A stretch of 6,002 nucleotides of DNA. Source: Flavobacteriaceae bacterium (GTDB taxonomy: Bacteria; Bacteroidota; Bacteroidia; Flavobacteriales; Flavobacteriaceae). Location: the NCBI GenBank assembly GCA_014763515.1, contig JACXVH010000131.1, forward strand, positions 1-6,002, written 5' to 3'. Made by a program: the position numbers and the translations under genes. The notes beneath the pieces are model-generated. The model saw only the letters and a list, made by a program, of their open reading frames with translations. It was not told the origin of the DNA and ran no database searches. Below, piece after piece: positions 1 to 5,542 of the stretch; position 1 is the first letter of the stretch; every line of letters begins with the position of its first letter.

Positions 1-204
1 TTAGATAATATTCGTTTGAAATTTATAGGAAGTTTAGGTAAGTTTGATAATTTAGATGATTTTGGAACTCCATTTGATGCATTTCCTTCAAAAATGAATG
101 TTGATGATATGCCTTTCAATCCATCGACTTTGCCTTCTCCTAACGAAGCCTTTGGTAGTTCTATGAATTCTAATTTTGATGATAATTCTGATGTTCCTTT
201 TTAA
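1..204 (+). CDS. dnaB: C-terminal end of replicative DNA helicase DnaB (partial, 5' end outside window)
   Basis: The frame is open from the first base and ends at TAA 202-204, giving 67 residues of a longer protein. It begins LDNIRLKFIGSLGKFDN, which matches the end of the RecA-like domain of DnaB: E. coli DnaB ends in a similar way, with an RNGP motif followed by RLxF and then RFDN. DnaB is the hexameric helicase that unwinds DNA ahead of the replication fork. The remaining 45 or so residues are a low-complexity acidic tail rich in D, N, S, P and F, with repeated PF motifs (GTPF, DMPF, DVPF), and it ends DNSDVPF. That final tip resembles the SSB-type acidic PF tail, but the preceding RLKF block argues for DnaB rather than SSB. 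A terminator follows directly. The identification rests on this short block and on recollection that dnaB precedes the next gene in flavobacteria. Confidence 0.72.
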   Translation, partial: LDNIRLKFIGSLGKFDNLDDFGTPFDAFPSKMNVDDMPFNPSTLPSPNEAFGSSMNSNFDDNSDVPF

Positions 205-210
205 AATATA

Positions 211-234
211 ATCCCGATTTTTTCGGGATTTTTT
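211..234 (+). terminator. Rho-independent terminator after dnaB
   Basis: ATCCCGA (211-217) and TCGGGAT (223-229) form a perfect 7-bp stem with a five-T loop, followed by a run of T residues at 230-234. It lies 6 bases after the dnaB stop codon and before the next promoter, so it separates the two transcription units. Confidence 0.85.
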
Positions 235-259
235 ATTTTATAAGACAAATTCAATTGTT

Positions 260-267
260 TATCTTTG
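260..267 (+). promoter_or_regulatory. Bacteroidota -7 promoter element for the 274-1536 gene
   Basis: TATCTTTG is an exact match to the TAnnTTTG -7 consensus of Bacteroidota. No TTG is found at the usual 17-23 base distance upstream, so the -33 element is weak or missing. The ATG is only 6 bases beyond the element, so transcription should start within a few bases of the start codon. The element also overlaps the in-frame TTG at 265, which makes that codon an unlikely start. Confidence 0.6.
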
Positions 268-273
268 ATAACT

Positions 274-1536
274 ATGAAATTGAAAGCTCTAATATTTTTT
301 TTCGTTACTTTTTTTGTAAAAGCTAATTCTATTTTATTACCGATGGATGCTGAAGGGCAACAAAACCATTTAAAAGCTTACGGTATAACTTATTGGGCAC
401 TTACAAAAGATTATAAAGTAAATTGGCTTCTTAATTATAGAGGAGGTTCCTTTTTAATGCCCGATAGTGAGGAAATAAGAAAAGAATGTAAGATTAGAGG
501 TGTTACATTTGAAATTATTTCTGATGGAGAAACGGCTTCAATCTTAAATGAAATTAGTAGTCCATCTCAAAATATGGAATCGGTTGTTTTAGAAAAAGCA
601 CCAAAAATAGCGGTATATACACCTAAAGGAAAACAACCTTGGGATGATGCTGTAACAATGGTTTTAACTTATGCTGAAATTCCATATACAGAAATTTACG
701 ATGAAGAAGTTTTAAGTGATCAATTATTATTATATGAATGGTTACACTTACATCATGAAGATTTTACAGGACAATATGGAAAGTTTTTCGGAGCTTATAA
801 AAATGCTCCATGGTATATTGAACAAAAAATGCAAGCGGAAGAATTAGCAAAAAAACTTGGTTACAATAAAGTTTCAGAAGAAAAATTAGCTGTTTCAAAA
901 AAAATTAGAGATTACGTTATAGGAGGCGGTTTTATGTTTGCCATGTGTTCTGCGACCGATAGTTTTGATATTGCGCTTTCTGCGGAAGGTGTTGATATTT
1001 GTGAACCTATGTTTGATGGAGATCCAAGTGAAGCTAATTATCAAGAAAAAATTGATTATAACAATACTTTTGCATTTAAAAATTTTAATCTAGAAAAAAG
1101 TCCGACTGTTTATGAGTTTTCCGATATAGATACTACAAATGACCGACAAAATAAACGAGTACCCTTTGAACAAGATTATTTTTCTTTAATGGATTTTTCA
1201 GCTAAATGGGATCCCATTCCCACTATGTTGTGTCAAAATCATACACAATTAGTAAAAGGTTTTATGGGGCAAACCACGGCTTTTAATGGTGATAAAATTA
1301 AAAGTAATATTCTTAGATTAGGCGAATGTAAAATTAATGGTGAAGCAAGATACATTCATGGAACAATAGGTAAAGGAATGTTCACTTTTTATGGTGGTCA
1401 CGACCCCGAAGATTATCAACACAGAGTAGGTGACGCACCTACAGTTTTAGATTTGCATCCTAACTCTCCTGGTTATCGTTTAATCTTAAATAATGTGTTA
1501 TTTCCGGCTGCAAAAAAGAAAAAATTAAAAACGTAA
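274..1536 (+). CDS. Exported protein of the flavobacterial 'asparagine synthetase B'-named family; function unknown
   Basis: This is a 420-residue protein starting at ATG 274. A TTG nine bases upstream is in frame but lies in the -7 element. Residues 1-19 form a signal peptide: a basic start (MKLK), a hydrophobic core (ALIFFFVTFFV) and a possible cleavage after KANS, so the protein is probably exported. I recognise the sequence as a conserved flavobacterial family that databases often call asparagine synthetase B. The name is not supported here: there is no N-terminal catalytic Cys of a class II amidotransferase and no SGGxDS ATP-binding loop. What can be seen is a likely alpha/beta region: a strand at 111-116 (KIAVYT), another near 136-143, an HLHHED stretch at 158-163, and GGGFMFAMCSATDSFD at 217-232. 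The last could be a nucleophile-elbow-like turn around Cys225, as in class I amidotransferase-like folds. A conserved-looking YGGHDPEDYQH lies at 373-383, and the C-terminus is a basic KKKK tail. The fold and any catalytic role are inference. No clear terminator follows, so the next small ORF may be co-transcribed. Confidence 0.85.
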   Translation: MKLKALIFFFVTFFVKANSILLPMDAEGQQNHLKAYGITYWALTKDYKVNWLLNYRGGSFLMPDSEEIRKECKIRGVTFEIISDGETASILNEISSPSQNMESVVLEKAPKIAVYTPKGKQPWDDAVTMVLTYAEIPYTEIYDEEVLSDQLLLYEWLHLHHEDFTGQYGKFFGAYKNAPWYIEQKMQAEELAKKLGYNKVSEEKLAVSKKIRDYVIGGGFMFAMCSATDSFDIALSAEGVDICEPMFDGDPSEANYQEKIDYNNTFAFKNFNLEKSPTVYEFSDIDTTNDRQNKRVPFEQDYFSLMDFSAKWDPIPTMLCQNHTQLVKGFMGQTTAFNGDKIKSNILRLGECKINGEARYIHGTIGKGMFTFYGGHDPEDYQHRVGDAPTVLDLHPNSPGYRLILNNVLFPAAKKKKLKT

Positions 1537-1590
1537 ATTAATTATTTAGTGGTATTTTCAACTTAAAAGTATTAATTTGTAAAAAAATGT

Positions 1591-1620
1591 TTGAAATATT
1601 GGTAAAATAAGATATATTCG
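1591..1620 (+). promoter_or_regulatory. Possible promoter for the small two-CxxC ORF
   Basis: TTG at 1591-1593 is followed after 19 bases by TATATTCG at 1613-1620, one mismatch from TAnnTTTG. The spacing is that of Bacteroidota promoters. The ORF starts 19 bases further on. The match could be chance in such AT-rich DNA. Confidence 0.4.
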
Positions 1621-1639
1621 ATTGTTAAAACTATAAAAA

Positions 1640-1804
1640 ATGTCTTGTCCTAAATGTTCAAGAAGTAGAAAAAATAATGTTTCTATTTCAAGTTTTTTCC
1701 CATCTTTAAATTATTTTAAATGTTTTAATTGTAGGAAAAAATTTATTTGGGTGTCTTTTTATAAGAAAAGCTATTTTTTACAAAAGACATCTTTATTGAA
1801 GTAA
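1640..1804 (+). CDS. Small two-CxxC (zinc-ribbon-like) protein, hypothetical
   Basis: ATG at 1640 opens a 54-residue reading frame ending at TAA 1802-1804. The protein begins MSCPKC and carries a second pair, CFNC, at residues 28-31, giving CxxC-x21-CxxC. This is the spacing of a small zinc ribbon or rubredoxin-like knuckle, and it suggests one bound metal ion. The rest is basic (12 Lys, 3 Arg) and aromatic (FFPSLNYF, FIWVSFYKKSYF), with no signal peptide or clear membrane helix. I do not recognise a named family. Support for a real gene comes from the paired cysteines, a plausible promoter just upstream and a strong terminator starting 5 bases after the stop codon. A nucleic-acid or protein-binding role would be typical for small zinc ribbons but is only inference. 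Confidence 0.55.
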   Translation: MSCPKCSRSRKNNVSISSFFPSLNYFKCFNCRKKFIWVSFYKKSYFLQKTSLLK

Positions 1805-1808
1805 AAAT

Positions 1809-1838
1809 AAAAAAGCCACTCGATTGAGTGGCTTTTTT
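1809..1838. terminator. Bidirectional rho-independent terminator between converging units
   Basis: AAAAAAGCCACTC (1809-1821) and GAGTGGCTTTTTT (1826-1838) are perfect complements around a GATT loop. The GC-rich part of the stem is 7 bp (GCCACTC/GAGTGGC). It has a T run on the + strand and, by symmetry, a T run on the - strand. It can therefore end transcription of the small + strand ORF and of the thrS-infC-rpmI-rplT operon arriving from the other side. Confidence 0.88.
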
Positions 1839-1874
1839 TATAAGTAAGATAAACGGTTAGACAAACGTTTATTA

Positions 1875-2219
1875 TTATTTAACTTTATTAACAATAGCAG
1901 CAAAAGCTTCAGGGTGGTTCATTGCTAAATCTGCTAAAACCTTACGGTTTAATTCAATGTTGTTAGCTTTTACTTTCCCCATGAATTGAGAATAGCTCAT
2001 TCCGTGTAATCTTGCACCAGCGTTAATACGCATAATCCATAATGAACGGAAATTTCTTTTCTTTTGCTTTCTATCGCGGTAAGCATAAGTCATCGCTTTT
2101 TCTACCGCGTTTTTAGCTACTGTCCAAACGTTTTTACGTCTTCCAAAGTAACCTTTGGCTTGTTTTAAAACTTTTTTTCTTCTTGCTCTTGAAGCAACAT
2201 GATTTACTGATCTAGGCAT
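1875..2219 (-). CDS. rplT: 50S ribosomal protein L20
   Basis: This is a 114-residue protein of normal family length, starting MPRSVNHVASRARRKK. L20 binds 23S rRNA early in assembly of the large ribosomal subunit. Visible hallmarks are the very basic extended N-terminus, the AKGYFGRRKN segment (about 21-30), the AYRDRKQKKRNFRSLWI segment (about 46-62) and RINAGAR (about 64-70), followed by a more acidic C-terminal globular part. It is the last gene of the operon, 113 bases after rpmI, and the shared terminator at 1809-1838 lies 36 bases past its stop codon. A 7-bp inverted repeat (1849-1855 with 1866-1872) sits just beyond the stop. In E. coli and Bacillus L20 represses its own operon by binding mRNA; the long rpmI-rplT spacer would give room for this, but no L20-binding fold was established here. 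Confidence 0.98.
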   Translation of the reverse strand: MPRSVNHVASRARRKKVLKQAKGYFGRRKNVWTVAKNAVEKAMTYAYRDRKQKKRNFRSLWIMRINAGARLHGMSYSQFMGKVKANNIELNRKVLADLAMNHPEAFAAIVNKVK

Positions 2220-2249
2220 AATCTTTTAATTTTTTGTAGTAAGGCGGAA

Positions 2250-2277
2250 ACTTTTCACTTTTAACTTTGTACTTTGT
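2250..2277. repeat. Four tandem 7-bp units in the rpmI-rplT spacer
   Basis: Read on the + strand, the units are ACTTTTC, ACTTTTA, ACTTTGT and ACTTTGT, with no gaps. On the mRNA strand they read as A-rich heptamers of the form nnAAAGT. The rest of the 113-base spacer (2220-2332) holds a short GC-richer patch near 2285-2299, and no TAnnTTTG promoter is seen on the - strand. Similar heptamer runs are, from memory, frequent between flavobacterial genes. Confidence 0.7.
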
Positions 2278-2332
2278 ACATCAGTTGCCCACTCCAGGGT
2301 TATTATTAATTTTTAAAAAACCGAGATTAGAA

Positions 2333-2530
2333 TTATACTAATCTTAATTGTTCTTTCACACTTCTTTCGTCAGCTTTGTGAACTAAAGCAGAGTGAGTTA
2401 AAGCTAATTTACGTTTTTTAGTCTTCTTAGTTAAGATGTGACTTTTGTAAGCGTGCTTTCTTTTAATTTTTCCAGAACCTGTAACAACAAAGCGTTTTTT
2501 AGCTCCAGATTTAGTTTTCATTTTAGGCAT
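2333..2530 (-). CDS. rpmI: 50S ribosomal protein L35
   Basis: This 65-residue, strongly basic protein begins MPKMKTKSGAKKRF, the L35 signature, with GSGKIKRKHAYKSHIL next. The length is normal for the family. L35 is a small protein of the large ribosomal subunit, placed here between infC and rplT in the order that is conserved across most bacteria. Its ATG lies 70 bases after the infC stop codon. The mRNA right after that stop codon can form a 7-bp hairpin (+ strand 2579-2585 with 2593-2599, loop of 7). No T run follows it on the mRNA strand, so it is not a terminator. Confidence 0.97.
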   Translation of the reverse strand: MPKMKTKSGAKKRFVVTGSGKIKRKHAYKSHILTKKTKKRKLALTHSALVHKADERSVKEQLRLV

Positions 2531-2600
2531 TTTCTTCCTTTTTATTAACTTATCTTACTTATTATTTTTTTGTCTTTCTGAAATTGATTCAGAATTTCAA

Positions 2601-3161
2601 TTATTTTGCTTTCTTTTTAGGAGCAATGTACATAATCATTCTTTTTCCTTCAAGAACAGGCATGTTTTCTACTTTACCGTATTCTTCTAAGTCTTGAGCT
2701 AAACGTAATAATAAAATTTGTCCTTGCTCTTTATAAATGATTGAACGTCCTTTGAAAAATACAAATGCTTTTAATTTTGCACCATCGCTCAAAAATTTAA
2801 TTGCATTCTTCTTTTTAAATTCATAATCGTGTTCGTCTGTTTGAGGACCAAAACGAATTTCTTTTATAACTATTTGGGTAGATTTTGCTTTTAGCTCTTT
2901 ATCGCGCTTTTTTTGTTGATACAAAAACTTCCCATAGTCCATAATCTTACAAACAGGCGGAGCAGCATTAGGAGAAATCTCTACTAAATCAAGCTCTAAT
3001 TCTTCAGCCATTCTTTTGGCTTCAGATGTTTTATAAACACCTTGTTCAACATTATCGCCTACAAGACGAACCTCTGGCACACGAATATTTTCATTAATTC
3101 TGTGCGCATCTTTTTTTTCTTCTCTAGGTTGAAAACCTCTTTTGTTGTTTCTAATTGCTAT
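2601..3161 (-). CDS. infC: Translation initiation factor IF-3, with ATA (or ATT) start codon
   Basis: IF3 binds the 30S subunit, keeps it apart from 50S and proofreads the start codon and initiator tRNA. From the chosen start the protein has 186 residues, the normal size (E. coli 180). The N-domain is visible as RINENIRVPEVRLVGD, then LDLVEISPNAAPPVCKIMDY, followed by a Lys-rich linker (KFLYQQKKRDKELKAK). The C-domain contains VIKEIRFGPQTDEHDYEFK, FVFFKGR and RLAQDLEEYGKVE, ending in MIMYIAPKKKAK. No ATG is in frame at the N-terminus: an in-frame stop at 3173-3175 is followed only by ATA (3167), ATA (3161) and ATT (3155). ATA 3161 gives MAIRNNKRGFQ, which fits my recollection of flavobacterial IF3 beginning MAIR. 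GTG at 3080 would remove 27 residues including the conserved RIN motif. The start lies 22 bases after the thrS stop. Confidence 0.93.
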   Translation of the reverse strand: MAIRNNKRGFQPREEKKDAHRINENIRVPEVRLVGDNVEQGVYKTSEAKRMAEELELDLVEISPNAAPPVCKIMDYGKFLYQQKKRDKELKAKSTQIVIKEIRFGPQTDEHDYEFKKKNAIKFLSDGAKLKAFVFFKGRSIIYKEQGQILLLRLAQDLEEYGKVENMPVLEGKRMIMYIAPKKKAK

Positions 3162-3183
3162 GGCTATAAAATTTTAGTTAAAC

Positions 3184-4977
3184 TTAAAATTGTTTCAATG
3201 TTTTATCAATTTCTTCTTGAATCAATTGAGAAAATTCTTCAATCGTCATGCTTTGATTTGACTTACCAGCATCACCATGACGTCTCACCGAAATGGTTCC
3301 ATTTTTTTCTTCTTCTTCACCTACAATCAGCATGAATGGGAATTTTTGAACTTCAGCATCACGAATTTTTTTCCCAATAGTCTCGTTTCTATTGTCAATT
3401 TGGGCGCGAATTTCGTGATTTTCTAGCAAATTTAAAACTTTTTGAGCATAATTTTCATATTTCTCACTCAAAGACAAGATAATAGCTTGCTCTGGCATGA
3501 GCCAAATTGGGAAATTTCCTGCTGTATGTTCTAGTAAAATTGCTACAAATCGTTCCATACTTCCAAAAGGAGCTCTGTGAATCATAACCGGACGGTGTAA
3601 TTCGTTATCACTTCCTTTATAAGTTAAATCAAAACGCTCAGGTAAATTATAATCAACCTGTATGGTTCCTAATTGCCAACTTCTTCCTAACGCATCCTTA
3701 ACCATGAAGTCAAGTTTTGGTCCATAGAAAGCAGCTTCACCAGCTTCAATTACATAATTTAATCCTTTATCACGAGCAGCACTAATAATTGCATTTTCTG
3801 CTTTCTCCCAGTTTTCAACGCTACCTATATATTTGTCAGGATTGTCTAAATCTCTAACGGAAACTTGAGCTGTAAAGTTTTCAAATCCTAATGATCCAAA
3901 TACATATAATACTAAATCAATTACATTTTTAAATTCAGCATCCAATTGATCTGGTGTACAAAAAATATGTGCGTCATCTTGAGTAAAACCTCTTACACGA
4001 GTTAAACCATGTAATTCTCCTGATTGCTCATATCTATAAACTGTTCCAAATTCTGCATAACGTTTTGGTAAATCTTTATATGACCAAGGCTTAGCATTGT
4101 AAATCTCACAGTGGTGCGGGCAGTTCATAGGTTTTAATAAAAACTCTTCACCTTCCGCAGGCGTATGAATAGGTTGAAAACTATCGGCACCATATTTTGC
4201 GTAGTGACCAGAAGTTACATACAATTCTTTTTGACCAATATGAGGAGTAACTACTTGCTCGTAACCCGCTTTTTTTTGAGCTTTTTTCAAAAATTGCTCT
4301 AGACGATCACGTAAAGCAGCTCCTTTTGGTAACCATAAAGGTAAACCTTGACCAACTTTTTGTGAAAAATGAAATAATTCTAATTCTTTTCCTAATCTTC
4401 TATGATCACGTTTTTTTGCTTCTTCTAATAATTGAAGATATTCAGTTAAGTCTTTTTGTTTTGGAAATGAAATACCGTAAACACGAGTTAACTGCTTGTT
4501 CTTTTCATCACCTCTCCAGTAAGCACCAGCAACAGAAAGAATTTTCATGGCTTTAATAATTCCAGTATTTGGAATATGTCCACCACGACATAAATCGAAG
4601 AAGTTAGAATGATCACAAAAAGTAATGGTTCCATCTTCTAATTTTTCATCACCAAAATCAACGTCATAGTAAAAACCATTTGCAATAGCTGGTCCCAAAG
4701 TTAATTTAGCATTTGGATATTTTTCTTCAATAGCCTGAGCCATTACGTGAGAGGTTGAATGCCAGAAAGCTTTTTTACCTTCATCATCATTCCATGTATA
4801 TAATATAAGTGTACCATCTGTGGTCAATGGAGTAGAGGTTTCAATGGTTGTACCATTAAAAGAAGCTGAAATTACATTTCTAGCTAAACCTTCGCTTATA
4901 CTTAAAGCGACATCCATCGGTGTTACACCTTGTGCAAACTCTTTAACCGAACCGTCTGGTAAAGTTATCTTAATCAT
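3184..4977 (-). CDS. thrS: Threonyl-tRNA synthetase with ~50-residue gap in the editing domain
   Basis: This cytoplasmic enzyme attaches threonine to tRNA-Thr. From ATG 4977 it has 597 residues, against 642 in E. coli and about 648 in other flavobacteria. The order is: TGS domain (1-60, MIKITLPDGS), N2 editing domain (about 63-175), class II catalytic core (about 200-490) and anticodon-binding domain (about 495-597). The three zinc ligands are present: Cys286, His337 and His467 (E. coli 334, 385, 511), as are motif 2 Arg315 and motif 3 Arg476. The editing residues His73, His77, Cys130 and His134 are also present. However, Cys130 corresponds to E. coli Cys182 while His73 keeps its number, so 52 residues are absent between them. 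The join is at YYDVDFGDEK/LEDGTITF. The frame is intact, so the gene is probably expressed, with uncertain editing. The alternative ATG 4980 is adjacent; ATG 5010 lies upstream of the promoter. It is the first gene of the operon. Confidence 0.96.
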   Translation of the reverse strand: MIKITLPDGSVKEFAQGVTPMDVALSISEGLARNVISASFNGTTIETSTPLTTDGTLILYTWNDDEGKKAFWHSTSHVMAQAIEEKYPNAKLTLGPAIANGFYYDVDFGDEKLEDGTITFCDHSNFFDLCRGGHIPNTGIIKAMKILSVAGAYWRGDEKNKQLTRVYGISFPKQKDLTEYLQLLEEAKKRDHRRLGKELELFHFSQKVGQGLPLWLPKGAALRDRLEQFLKKAQKKAGYEQVVTPHIGQKELYVTSGHYAKYGADSFQPIHTPAEGEEFLLKPMNCPHHCEIYNAKPWSYKDLPKRYAEFGTVYRYEQSGELHGLTRVRGFTQDDAHIFCTPDQLDAEFKNVIDLVLYVFGSLGFENFTAQVSVRDLDNPDKYIGSVENWEKAENAIISAARDKGLNYVIEAGEAAFYGPKLDFMVKDALGRSWQLGTIQVDYNLPERFDLTYKGSDNELHRPVMIHRAPFGSMERFVAILLEHTAGNFPIWLMPEQAIILSLSEKYENYAQKVLNLLENHEIRAQIDNRNETIGKKIRDAEVQKFPFMLIVGEEEEKNGTISVRRHGDAGKSNQSMTIEEFSQLIQEEIDKTLKQF

Positions 4978-4996
4978 CATATTTAAATTAGAGGTG

Positions 4997-5027
4997 CAAA
5001 TATATAACATTACAAAATCACATACAA
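4997..5027 (-). promoter_or_regulatory. Promoter of the thrS-infC-rpmI-rplT operon
   Basis: On the - strand, TTG (5027-5025) is followed after 20 bases by TATATTTG (5004-4997), an exact TAnnTTTG -7 element. Transcription should start near 4990-4993, giving a leader of only about 10-16 bases before the thrS ATG at 4980 or 4977. Such a short leader leaves no room for a T-box or an E. coli-type thrS operator upstream of the coding region. Confidence 0.82.
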
Positions 5028-5216
5028 TATTATATAAGTATATATAAAGGTATAAGAGACCTTATATAATAGTATTAAACATAGGTACTATATTAATAAG
5101 TATAATGGTATTAATAATTCCTTCATATATTATTACGAAGATATCACCGGTAAAAGTTATCCGATTCGATTAATTTTCATTTTTAAGCAGCACATTTATA
5201 TTTTTTCATAGTGAAA
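5028..5216. other. AT-rich spacer without recognised gene
   Basis: No credible coding frame, tRNA or promoter on the + strand was found here. The DNA is very AT-rich with many TATA/TTAAT words. AAGGT (5047-5051) and ACCTT (5059-5063) with flanking TATA can form a small hairpin. The stretch separates the thrS promoter from the conserved element at 5217-5412. Confidence 0.5.
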
Positions 5217-5412
5217 TTGTACCCGCTGTTCATTATATCTTTTTTTATTTGGTCTTTTTTTAGGCTCTGTTCATTATATCTTTTTTTATTTGGTCTTTTT
5301 TTAGGCTTAAACGACAGTTTTAGAATTAGACATTTTGTGTTAAGAGCTTTTTTTGGGTTAAAAAAAGGATGTCATTTCCATCGGGGCTAAAAAAGCGCTC
5401 GTAAAAAATCCT
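5217..5412 (-). ncRNA. Conserved flavobacterial intergenic element, candidate structured RNA
   Basis: On the - strand the element reads GAGCGC, a T run, AGCCCCGATGGAAATGACATCC and a T run. After a variable middle it ends AAAAAAAGATATAATGAAC followed by AGCGGGT. I recall this pattern from many flavobacterial intergenic regions; the strand is assigned from that memory. The two ends can pair: + strand CCCG (5222-5225) with CGGG (5382-5385), and inside that ATC-T7 (5237-5246) with A7-GGAT (5360-5370, one G bulged). A local 8-bp hairpin (5347-5354 with 5360-5367, GGGTT loop) competes for the same A7 tract. The middle contains the 41-bp tandem duplication. It could be the Rfam Flavo-1 RNA, but that link is a guess. 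It has no coding frame. Transcription of it is not shown. Confidence 0.35.
5226..5307. repeat. Perfect 41-bp tandem duplication (two copies)
   Basis: Copy 1 is 5226-5266 and copy 2 is 5267-5307. They are identical at all 41 positions and directly adjacent. Each unit starts CTGTTCATTATATC and contains two seven-T tracts and ends TTAGGCT. The absence of any mismatch in AT-rich noncoding DNA suggests a recent duplication. Confidence 0.97.
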
Positions 5413-5494
5413 TTATATATATTATAGTAGAGCTACTAATTATTTTATAGTATTAAAAAGGCTTTATAGAGGTGTTATAAAAAAAAGGTAAAAA

Positions 5495-5542
5495 AAAGTT
5501 TTTTTGTAAGTTATTGTAATTCAGTGGTAAGAAAAAAACTTT
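5495..5542. repeat. 11-bp perfect inverted repeat with 26-base loop
   Basis: AAAGTTTTTTT (5495-5505) and AAAAAAACTTT (5532-5542) are exact complements. The right arm is overlapped by a weak promoter-like pair: TTG 5514-5516, 19 bases, then AAACTTTG 5536-5543, one mismatch from TAnnTTTG. The arm is AT-only apart from one G-C pair, so stability is modest. It lies upstream of the first strong rRNA promoter. Confidence 0.6.

Noticed and set aside
265..273. TTG start three codons upstream of ATG 274
   Set aside because: The TTG is part of the -7 promoter element, so it would not be in the mRNA; ATG 274 begins a normal signal peptide.
2220..2332. Internal promoter or riboswitch before rplT
   Set aside because: No TAnnTTTG element on the - strand and no recognisable riboswitch fold; only the heptamer repeat is clear.
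2601..3080. Short infC starting at GTG 3080
   Set aside because: It drops the conserved RINENIR motif at the IF3 N-terminus.
3042..3335. Plus-strand frame across thrS/infC, and similar ones at 4326-4556 and 4820-5047
   Set aside because: They are antisense shadows of well-identified conserved genes.
4981..5010. Longer thrS start at ATG 5010
   Set aside because: It lies upstream of and overlaps the promoter -7 element, and the extra MLYICTSNLN is not ThrRS-like. MIKITLPDGS is the usual start.
5226..5307. CRISPR array or insertion-sequence end
   Set aside because: The two 41-bp copies touch with no spacer, and there is no transposase, terminal inverted repeat pair or target duplication nearby.
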